From Styela clava (Eukaryota > Chordata > Ascidiacea > Stolidobranchia > Styelidae), in contig NC_135250.1 of assembly GCF_964204865.1 (NCBI RefSeq), positions 22,559,395 through 22,623,394 on the forward strand: DNA of 64,000 nt, written 5' to 3'. Position numbers and translations under genes: made by a program. Each line of letters begins with the position of its first letter. Position 1 is the stretch's first letter. Of this stretch, positions 47,401 through 57,700 are shown in pieces. Below the pieces are notes generated by a model. It saw only the letters and a list, made by a program, of their open reading frames with translations. It was not told where the DNA came from and did not search any database.

Positions 47401-50400
47401 TTAGTTGTACATTTCTTGCCCAGTAATAACTTTTACAGCCAGTATTCTATGTGGAAATGTGATGGAAAAATTAAGTCGGATTTACAGTAATATTAAATAG
47501 AGGAATTCACAAGACAACTTATACTACAAATATTTAAGCGTCATTTTATCATAGTGCCCCAAGGTTATTAATTATTTGCTAGAAATTAATTAGAATATAT
47601 ATATTTTACCATTGTTGAACTTCTTCTATTGTTGTTTCACTTATTTGCTTCTGTAGACATACTGATGTTGTTGATGTTTGAATTTGCTGCAAATATGAAA
47701 GGAAATCTTTATAAGAATAATTCAGAGTTATAAATTCTCAAAATTCTCGAAAAAAGTATCCCACATACAGCATATGGTAAAACTAAAAATTAGTCAAAAC
47801 TATTTTTTTCATTTATACGGTAAAGAAAAAAAAACAATATGCTAGATACTGAGATGTCCCAAAATACAACAGCGTAGGCTTGAAAAGTAAACAAATAAAC
47901 GGTTATGGGTCACATTATAACAGAGGGACCTTGTAAAACGCTCGGGGAAGTTTGTCCAATATACACAATTGAAGAAGTTCAGTCAATTAAATGGAAGTCT
48001 TGCCAAAAATTCGATTTGAGACGAAACGAAGAGAGAAAAATTATTGAAGTTGATGAAATACATCGTTATACAAATTGATGTATTGATGCGTGGAAACTCG
48101 AAAGTGCCTGTCGGTGATTATTGGACACGTTTAGTAGACATAACGATCGTTTCAATATTTTGTTGTTGTTCTTGTTGTTATTTTTTGTCATCATCATAAA
48201 ATCGCTTTTTTCTTCGAATATTGGACTAATTGCTTTGACCAATTTTCAGTGAGTGAAGATTATATTTTTCGCTAAAAGACCATTACTTGTATTCATCGTA
48301 TTTTGTGTGCTATGACGCCATCAAAATTTGCCACTATGTGGCGTTACGTGTATATATATTTGAGCATAGCTCTCTTGTGTTTTCAAATATACATTTCAAC
48401 TGAAAGAATTATGTAACTACTTAAATAAAAGTCACTATAAATATTGTATATTTTAAAATTAGAATATTAGGAAATTTAAAGGCGATTACGAACGAACGAG
48501 ACTTGAGATAACAGTATCAATTTTTTAATATATACCATAAAGTTTCAATTTTGTCACTTACCGTTTGGTTCACGGAATCGAAATACGTAAGCATACTGAT
48601 TAACGTTATTGGGTCCGTCACACCCTCACCCCGATTTCGTAAGGTCACATTGTAAGCAGCAATTTGTGTATCTGGTAGAATTGAATGTGGAATTAGTAAA
48701 ATGATTTCACCATAATTGTTACAGGTCATATATACATGAATTAAAAATTAGTTTGAGTCAAAATGGGAAACTTAGGGATCAATAATGATTTTGAACTCGA
48801 CCCTCGGCAGTCTGGCTGCATATAGGCATCGTACGAGTTATTGTACACGACACTAAATTGGTATTGCTGGGTGACATCTTATGTTGTGAAGAATCGCTTT
48901 TTTTCCGGAGCTAATGGACCAATCGTTTTCAAAATGTTCATACAAAAAGATAGTTGTAGCCGCTAGGAGGCTATTATTCATTATTTCAATTTTACTTCAA
49001 GTATAATGAGAGACAATATTGCACCTCTGTTCGGCTGCGGTCTTACGAGTATCTGTGTGAATTGCTACGGAAGTGAAGCTTTTGAAGCTTTTGCTTGACC
49101 AAAGGAATAATAGGTTTATGGTATAGAACAGGGGTGGGCACAATTTTCAAGTATAAGAGCCGCATGCTGCAAGTCAGAACTTTAAAAGAGTCGCAGAATT
49201 TGTGAATTTATTAATATTATCAAAATACCATGAACAGAAAAGAAATTCACACAAGAGTCTAATAACAATAAATAGATAAACAAGGCAGCTATACTCAAAT
49301 ATATGCACAATTTGAGCTCATTTAATTTGTGTTTCCTTATAGCTGATTTACGAGGGTAGTCTCGTAAGAAGTTTCCATGATTAGTTTCACGGTGCCGTTT
49401 AACATTGCTGACTTTATTCTGACTTAGTAGCTTATGACAGATTGAGCACAAAGGTTTATTCTCCTGACTGGTAAATGCGTATTCTTCTTCCCATTCTGAC
49501 TTGACAACTCCGTTTTCATTTTCGTATTTTCGTTTTTTAGTTGAGTACATATCGCACAGTAACTTAGATTAACTAACCGCAATCAAGCTGCAATACTGAA
49601 AGATTTGCTGACTTGAATGACTTAAATTCAAAATTCAACGCTACAGCGATTTTCATACTAAAACATAATTTGTCCTTATCATTGACGAAAACTTCTTTAC
49701 GACTTTTAAAAGAGTTTACATTAAAGTTTTCTCTTAGTTAAAATTTGGATAATAATTTATGTTAGCGAGAAGAGCCGCGCAAAAAGTCTGGCGAGCCGCG
49801 GTGTGCCCACCCCTGGTATAGAATATACCCACTTTTATACGAATTACCATCCAGCTTAATTAAAGTTCTACATACCTGTTTCCAATGCTGTTTCAAAGTT
49901 GATGTTTATAGCGTCAGTAGTCTGAGAGACCGTGCCAATACTTTGAACTTGTGAATAAGTTAGCAGTGTACCATTCGTAATATCGGTGAGATTTGAATTT
50001 CCAATAACATTTGAAGTAACTTGAAAAGATATTTCCACCAAATCTGGGTCCGCATTTGCGTCGATCACCTAAATTAAATAGGATTTTGTGTCAAAAGTCA
50101 GTGATTACTTTCTTTTATTTGTGAACTATGATTTTCTTTCTAAACCTATAGCCACGCCTTAGTGTTTAATTCTAATGACGGAGTAAAAAAATTTTTTTTT
50201 CTATGTTCAATTAGTCCGTAAACCGTGAGTCGCAAGTCAAGTCACAGACCATTCAAGCCGATTCAATCACCGAGTTAAGTCTCATTGGTGTCCGAGTCAT
50301 TTCTCGAGTTGCTTCGAGTCTGTGAGATGTGGTTACTCAAGTCCAAAATCAAATCGAGTCAACGACTTAATTCTCTCTTACATCGTGTGAAATTACTCCC

Positions 50401-50754
50401 AAAAGTCATAGATTTTTCGTACCGGAAAGTTGACTTAAAGCATAAAATGGCTGTCGTCACAATTATTTTTTTACTGATCAGAAGCAATCTGTTGGCTAAT
50501 TTTGGTGCTGAAGAAAACTGCGTACTTGTTTTCACTCTTCAGGCCAATAAATCATTCACGTCACAGCAAATTATTTCACAATGAGGCACATTTAACAGCG
50601 GATGTCATCATATATATGATAATTTTATCATCTCCATTTTTAATGTCTGAAAAAGTGATGCACTTACCTTGGCTGTTTTGGTCAGGATATCTTGACCCAT
50701 TGAGCATTGTACAATCACAAATAAAATTTGCAGCAAGAAGTAAAATCCTTCCAT
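38410..50754 (-). CDS. Type I membrane coiled-coil protein, probable EVC2/limbin
   Basis: Twenty-one exons join in phase into 1088 residues: 50668-50754, 49876-50068, 48562-48671, 47610-47686, 47098-47221, 46510-46725, 45672-45755, 44642-44755, 44064-44446, 43228-43495, 42716-42836, 42315-42567, 42076-42193, 41820-42002, 41064-41192, 40388-40489, 39924-40079, 39406-39587, 38878-38964, 38634-38804 and 38410-38518. A signal peptide (residues 1-20) is followed by a small N-glycosylatable ectodomain, one TM helix (YIAIVLIPCLLLGFIIAILI, about 157-180) and about 900 cytoplasmic residues, mostly charged coiled coil. The basic C-terminus is KPTRKRKKKS. Vertebrate EVC2 has this topology and acts with EVC at the ciliary base in Hedgehog signalling through Smoothened. 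The name rests on architecture and size, not alignment. The donor of exon 43228-43495 (GTTGGT) is weak. Confidence 0.68.
41265..41705. repeat. Dispersed repeat copy in an EVC2-like intron
   Basis: Contains gttgttgggaaat, then agccaatcgttttcaaattttcggcaatt and later gatagattc...tattctcttgcaccc. These parallel the repeat copies at 48163-48390, 48888-48990 and 58140-58505. The copy is diverged. Confidence 0.4.
45226..45412. mobile_element. 187-bp MITE with 9-bp target duplication
   Basis: The element begins ggtgaccgtacatttgaacc and ends ttcaaatgtaatggaacc, imperfect inverted repeats built from the motif acatttgaaccca, which is repeated twice at the right end. The nonamer atacatata lies directly outside both ends. 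It sits in an intron of the EVC2-like gene. Confidence 0.75.
48163..48390. repeat. Dispersed repeat copy in an EVC2-like intron
   Basis: It opens with tgttgttgttcttgttgtta, continues with gaccaattttcagtgagtgaagatt, and ends tatatttgagcatagctctcttgtgttttc. This is the same order as the fuller copy at 58140-58505. Confidence 0.5.
49129..49815 (-). mobile_element. 687-bp hAT element remnant with 8-bp target duplication
   Basis: The ends are caggggtgggcac and gtgcccacccctg, perfect inverted repeats, with gagccgc motifs inside both. The octamer gtatagaa flanks both sides (49121-49128 and 49816-49823) and fits the hAT target preference nTnnnnAn. The element lies between the second and third exons of the EVC2-like gene. 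It keeps only the N-terminal zinc-finger coding region of a transposase, so it cannot move itself. Confidence 0.88.
49182..49550 (-). pseudogene. hAT transposase N-terminal BED-like zinc finger remnant
   Basis: The frame from the ATG near 49550 has a basic start, then W-x3-YAF, NKPLCSICHKL, NKVSNVKRHRETNHGNF and YPRKS. C-x2-C followed by H-x4-H fits the BED/C2H2-type finger of ZBED5/FAM200-like hAT transposases. After about 75 residues the frame becomes hydrophobic and unrelated, showing an internal deletion. The RNase-H core and dimerisation domain are missing. Confidence 0.7.
50205..50360. repeat. GAGTCAAGTC-type simple repeat
   Basis: Degenerate repeats of (g/c)aagtc, gagtc and gagtt fill this stretch of EVC2-like intron 1. 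A similar block occurs at about 13985-14190 in an SDR intron. The origin is unclear. Confidence 0.4.
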
Positions 50755-53700
50755 TTTTTTTTATAAATTGTTCACCTATTTAATACTTCGTATTCAGTAT
50801 TAGCTGAACGTTTATATTATGTGATTATGCCAATGGAGTAAATGCCACGCCCCCACTCATAATTGACTAATCACCGTCAAGAACATTTTCCTGTGAGATA
50901 CACGATCTGGAAACGAAGAATCTGATGTATTCTGACAGCATAAAGTCACCAATAAATTTGCCTGGCCGAAATTTCACCTACATTTACTACTGTGTCAAAT
51001 AAAAGCCTTGAATTTTAGTAGTTACTACCTATAACCTACATGGATTTAATACTCCTAACAACACCACATACTTCGTGTGAAGCCGCCGAAATTCTTTTGT
51101 CGTTAATAACAATGGGTATTGAATAGTTAGAGATAGGCGAGGCTCCACGATAATGGTACGACTCAAGCAAGTTGAAAGCTCATAAAATAACTTGAATTTT
51201 ACTGTTTCAATATGACATACCCACTCAACCAACTCGTCTTAATATAACTAACACATCAGCCTAATACTGTATATAATATAAATAATATAACAACACCAAG
51301 GTATTTCGTTAAAATATCCTCTAAGTGAAATTGAATTATTGGTAAATTTGAGTAATATTGGTGATTTCATTTAAAAGTTCTCTTTTGAGTAGGATTTAAT
51401 GTCAACAAAGGCATATTATCGGTCTTTAAAAACCATAATTTAAATTTACTTGCTGTTCAGTGACCGCACTCTACTGTATATACTATGTACTTTTTATAAT
51501 CAAGCTGAGCAGTGAGTTATGATGGGCTAAGTGTGTCGTGGTTTTTTGTCAATATTGACTCGAGCGTTAAAAATATATATTCTATCACGCAATAAGATTG
51601 GCAAAACCAAATTTGTATCGTACGTAAGAAGCCAATTTTACTCAAAACCGTTTAAGAATACGATTCAAGTCAATCCATTTTATACGTTTCACAAAATTCC
51701 ATTTTGTATTTTTTGCGGAATTCCTGGCGTGCCAAAGTGCAAAGTCTATTTCAAATTACCTTCGTTTGAGCACAATCATAAGCTAACCACAAAATTTCAA
51801 TTTCTATCGTCACAAACTCCGCTTCCGACTAGCAAATAATATTCATTAAAAGTTTTACTAGGACGTTATTGTTTGTTTTAGGTTTAATATGTCACGCATA
51901 TTCAGCTCGCGAGGCGGTTGTCAACAACAATGGTGTTACGCTAGAGTAACTTTTTATTCGTCAAATAGGGGCGTTTGGTTTCATGGTTCACGACGTTTAA
52001 ATTATGCCCATAGATTATGGGCACGATTATATATCGCTGATGCGGGATTATGGTATGAAAAGCAAAACGACAAATGAAAAAAAGTGGTAACGTTTGTCAT
52101 GTGTGGATGGTGGGCCCTCCTCCTTTTGAAATGTAAAACTGCTACCGGACCCGCCAGCTGTTACGGTATAACTTGGCAATTAGTAAGTTCAGAACCCACC
52201 ACCCTTGAAAATTCTTCGCTACTTCTCTTCTCAACAACACATTTTAGCGGCAAATTGCCACCTGAAGTATGTTCATAGGAACATTCCCCACGGACTTGCA
52301 ATAAGAATTAGGCGAATATGCTCAACTCTAGACTTCTTCGACAAGCGCAGTGATAATGAAACTCAATCTATAAATTGACAATTATTATGATCCTTCATAA
52401 TAAGGAACGTCTGAGGAACGTAGACTATGATCTGACGAAAGCTTACTAATATACTTTATATAAGTTAAATAAGATGATATTTTTTTTTATCTTATCATAC
52501 TATTTTGTGCAAGCATCTTTGTGGCAACTGGCACATTCGTAAACACGGAGAAAGGACTTGTAGTCTATTACACAATACCCTAGTACCCACATAATAAAAG
52601 TCGAAGTAAATGTACGACAACCCCATCAAAAGGGAATCTTGTGATGGAAGCGTCTCACCCCCTTGGGAGATTCAATGTCACAGTCTGTTGTTGTACTATC
52701 GTTTATTAAATTTTTCTTGAAGAATATTTGCTCAATTAATTAAAGGCCACGAGAAGTCACTCAACAAATAAATAGAAAGGTCCCTGACCACTAAAATACC
52801 AAGAGTTACTGACACTATGAAGAATTTGACTATGGTGTGGGATTTCGCGTCAGTAAATATCGATTGGGGGCGAGACTTGAAACTCCCGTCATTTTCCACA
52901 TTTTTCCAATGCAAATTTGCAGTATGACATAGATTCTCACGCAATTCCGATGGGATGTCGAGCTTTTTGCAATTAGGTAACGAGTTTGTTTGCATTCACT
53001 AGTACTAAGGGAAATATTGAAACAAAAAAACAGTGCAATCTATTGCCATTTAGAACAACATAGCAACGCTCAAATATAAGGACACAAAAGTCGCGCACCA
53101 GTACCGGTAACTTCAACAGCGTTTGCTGAAAAAAATTGGAGCGCAAGAGTTACGGAATAAAGTGTTCTCAAACGTTAAAAAAATGTGTTTACGAATATCA
53201 ATAGAACGGCAAAATTGAAAATATCGGGTCGTATAATATTAATAATAATAGCCTTTTAGTGATCTAGTGACCTAGTCAATTCTTTCATTTCTCAGTACTG
53301 AAATCGAGTGTACCATTAATTACGGAGGAAAGGGATTTCCCCTACAACAACAACTTGCAATTTCGACAAGTAGCAGTTAATCTTAAAACAATATTGTGTT
53401 TGCATGTTGTCACTCCCAACTTCCGTACACATATTCGATGTTTTTCTCATGTTCAACGGGAGCAGTCAGGTATAAATTTGAAGATGAATCACAAATCTTC
53501 CTTCATTTTCTGTTCAATTTCTTTTTCAATTTCGATTACAATAATTCTAAAAGCAATACTCCATATGATACGAATCAAGAACAACAATTTGTTTATATTT
53601 ATAAAATATCTTGTAGCGGTCTATCTACATAATTGGGATATTTAAACTTTTATTGTGGTGTTCTCTATTTTCCCCGCCATGATTTACGCCTGTCAATTTC

Positions 53701-54723
53701 TTTTTCGCGATTGTTTTTTATGAGTAGAAACTATTTCTTATCAAGTTACATTGTTAACAACGTCATATACATTACTACTTACAACACATCAAAGACGCAA
53801 TAAAAAAGGATGTAATTGTATGTATTGTATAAGTGTACAGATTAAGTTTAATATTCAGTACATGTCTACTTAATTATTACAGTATATGTACAATAAATTG
53901 TTAAAGAAGAAATAAGAAGAAGGAACTTGTTAGCAAAGAAGTTCTTAAATCTCTAAGATTGGGCAAAAATGGTTTTTACATACCATAATGCAGATTTATC
54001 GAATTCGAAATCGATTTTTTTTTCGAGTTTTATTTAATGAAAATTTTATATTAACCGGATAACATTTTTTATCAGTCATTCAGGGAAAGCACAATAAAAT
54101 GAAAATCACGAAATATTTATATATATATATATATTCCGTATGCTCCTGGAATGGATGACTATTCGGTCTACTTGTCAGCGGTTACCTTCCAAAGCGTTAT
54201 GAATAAAACTTAGGGATACAAAATTACCACAACGCAAACGCTTTTATGCTAGTACAGTACCGCCGCAAGATGGCGCCACAATGCAATAATTCACTATTAT
54301 AATTATTATTACCAGTACTCGTACTAAACTGAGATAAATATCAATTAGAAAAACGAAAAAAATAGGAAGATCCACAATTGTGTCTATGAGACACTGGAAT
54401 CATAAAAATTTGATATGGGGGGAAAGGCAATGCATATATGTAGAATATAAGGCGAGTATGTGATCGGGTAACCGTGTTTTAAAATTTGGATAAATTGATT
54501 AAGTAAAAACAAAATATGTATAAAAAGTTAGAGATGAATAAAGAAAATGACTCTTAGGCCAAAAACAGAGCATTCCATACACAATAAAGTGTGGTATATT
54601 ATGCGGTAGCAGCCAGTCTCACAGGTACATTATAGAAATGTTAAGAGTCTGTGTCTTCGAAAGTAGAGCATATATCTGTAATATAAATCACTGTAATTTT
54701 TTCTTTCATAAAGTCGTTTTTGC
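50755..54723. other. Intergenic between EVC2-like and LRR-FIIND genes
   Basis: No gene is firmly supported. Upstream of the EVC2-like start there is a small GC-rich patch (ccacgccccc at about 50845), a possible promoter site. Plus-strand frames at 51531-51836 and 51889-52074 and a minus-strand frame at 52732-52995 are open, but lack family motifs. A short AT run is at 54119-54133. Confidence 0.35.
52732..52995 (-). CDS. Doubtful 87-codon open frame with one hydrophobic segment
   Basis: The frame opens with an ATG at 52995 and contains one membrane-like stretch, TIVKFFIVSVTLGILVV, near residue 55. There is no recognisable family, no splice context and no neighbour that supports it. It could be a small membrane protein, but chance is as likely. 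Confidence 0.15.
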   Translation of the reverse strand: MQTNSLPNCKKLDIPSELRENLCHTANLHWKNVENDGSFKSRPQSIFTDAKSHTIVKFFIVSVTLGILVVRDLSIYLLSDFSWPLIN

Positions 54724-57700
54724 TTATTCTAGCCACGAATCACTTGAGCTGTCGTCTGAACTTGATTCGTTTTCAGATTCTAATACCACTGGTTTCTCAT
54801 CTGCCTGCAGGGGAGGCTGCGCTTCTTGTATGTCATCCTCCAAGGCTGCTTCGTCCACAACTTCCGGTCCAACTGTGGCGGATGTGGTGACCACTAAAAC
54901 AAAAAAATCAAATATCTTTTATGGTGACACTAGAACGCAGTTATGTTATGAACAGTTATCAGTTTATTTATTTTGTGTTTGACTTAATACTTCGACGATG
55001 CCTAATGACCATCGATGAATCTAGTGTAACCCAATATTAAATACAGAAGAGAGTTGAATGTTTCATCACAACACGTCAAAGAGGCAAGCACTAATATAGA
55101 TCTGAATTAGAAAAATAACTGGGTTTCTACTAAACTTTTTACTAATTATAGTTTGTGAATTACCTGTATTTTCTTGAGATATATTTACATTACAACCATT
55201 TATGTTGTAAATATTCTTATGGATGTATTGGGGTCGTTCCGGAACTTCCAATTCAGGTCTCCAGCGAAGTGTAATCGGATCTTTAAAGTTTCCCCCATTT
55301 GCGCCCGTAACTTCATGATAAAGATCCTTTATTTGTTCGTTTTGTGGATTTGCTCGATTTGTCAACCTCGCGGTAAATTTGACTTTTGGAGAAGTTTGAC
55401 TAAATATCTCCGCGCCGGTATATGTTAAGGGTTCAGAATGTCTGATTTGGACTTGTGTGGGATCTGCCTTGTTATGAGACATAAGGAGAACTGAAATTTG
55501 ATCTTCTGGCATTATGGTAAGTTCGTTTAAACCCAAGGCATAGAGACACATTCCTGAAGCTTCTAGCTCTCTTTTTTGCTGTTCTTTTGCTGCATTGTTA
55601 TTGGGAACGAATTTTGACAACAGTAAATGATCGTTGGTTGTCAGTGGATCCACTGAAAGCTTGAACAGCATGTTGCAATAGTTAGCCTGAACGTTATTTG
55701 CGTCGGCAGAATTGATAACGACCTCAAAATCACTGAAATGGTCAATTTGGAACTCAATAAAGTCGTCATCACCATGTTGAATCGTGGCCTCTTGATCCCA
55801 TTTCTTGTGATTGTCTTCTCTTGTTAGAAGATGAAGATTTAACTTTTGATCACTCTGTGCTTTCCTTTGTTTAATCCATGTGTGAAGTTTTACTTCAATA
55901 TATTCACTGAACTTGGCGCCATTCGGTAAGCACCTCAGAATGGATGTGACAGGATGCGACCAGTCAGGAATGTTGTCAAATCTTCCAGGATGTGTTAATT
56001 TGAACGTTAATTCAATCGGCATTTGAACGGCATTTGGGGGAATTGTTACTGAACAATTCTTTGTGGAGAAATCGATATTCACCCCTTGCTTATCCACGAG
56101 CACAATTACTTAAAAACATAAAATCACACGGTTAAGGTATAATCTTATTTCAAAAATTTGTTAAAATCTAGTTCACAACGTGAACGATAGCAAGTACTGG
56201 TTGAAAAATACTTCGAAAGATTAAATCAACACGAGCAAGAAGTGTTTACTTGTTGCTTAATCATATGACAACAGTTGACTAATAATCTAATTTTGATAAT
56301 AATAAAAAACACGTTGCAAGGTGGCTACGCCGGAGCTATCTTATAGGACCTCGTAGACCATACACGATTTGAAAATTATGGAAGGAGTAAGAGAGTGCTT
56401 AGATTTAAGTGATCAGATTGCTGGGCCTAACTACGTTCGTGTCGCAGGTCAAAGCAACTTGGCCATTTCATCCACAAGATTTTTAGGTCAGGTACTAAAT
56501 AATTTAGATATTCTTTTGAACAATTTGAATTTTTTACCTTGGTCTTCTTCATATGTGATTGTAGTACCAGCCTAGAAATTAATGAACTTTGTAAGCTATT
56601 AATTTTCATACTTGCTTCCGATTTATTAATTTATTTCCATGTGTATAAACGTATTCATCTTTAATTGATTTAATTATTCATAGTTTGGTATTCTTGAAAT
56701 TCCTCGCAAGTAAGTTTATGTATCAAAAATATGTAATTCAAGATTTACTTCATTATAAAAGTTATTTAAGCTACATACATTCAAATACATCATGTAAAAT
56801 TTAAACTATCAGTTTATATACAGTTATACACATACATCTCGCGGCATGTTTAGCATTCCGGGAGTTATAATTTCTTCATGCCACTTTCCCAGACCACATC
56901 CGATAACTTTAATATTTTTGATGTGACGCCTTTGGAGAAAATCCGATAATGATTGTGCTGATTTCTTCCCAAGTTCAGGATTGTTGCTCAAGTCTAGTAG
57001 AAACATCTAAAAAATTTCACATTAGATTTTATGATAATACCTCTCCATTGCTCTTTATTTGTGTATTTCTATATTACTTTTCACAGACCATTTTCTACAG
57101 TCAACCCTTTTGTACAATCAATTACATATTATATTGCGTATATTTCTAGAATTCAAACCTTATTTTTATGTATCGAAAGTGAATCCGTAATATTCGAAAC
57201 ATCTTGGTCTTTCAACTGACATTTAGCAACCAGGAGTTCCTCAAGTGTTAAACAGAATCGTAAAATTCCTCCAAGAGAATGTATATATTTTTCATCTAAA
57301 ACTTTTCCGGATAGATCCATTCTTGTAACATTGGCGAAGTTTGCTTCCATATCATTGATAGTGCTGTGTAACCACCCGAAATCCGCCGGCTTTGTCCTGG
57401 TATTGATAACATACTCAGTTAAAAACTTCTGGCATTAAGCGGACTGTACATATAGAGCCAAAACATGCACAGACAAACTTATATACATATACAGCCAATG
57501 TTATATGCATGTACAACTACTTTAATATGCATATAAAGCAATTCAAAGTGATGTTTCCAGTATGACAAGCATATATAGCCAACACCAATATAGAGCCATT
57601 AAAGTGACGCACGTATTCAGTTAATGCATTTTATAGACTGGTATTTCTTTGATCTAAATTCTAAATGTCATTCAAGTTCTCCCGTGATGTGCGCATAATG

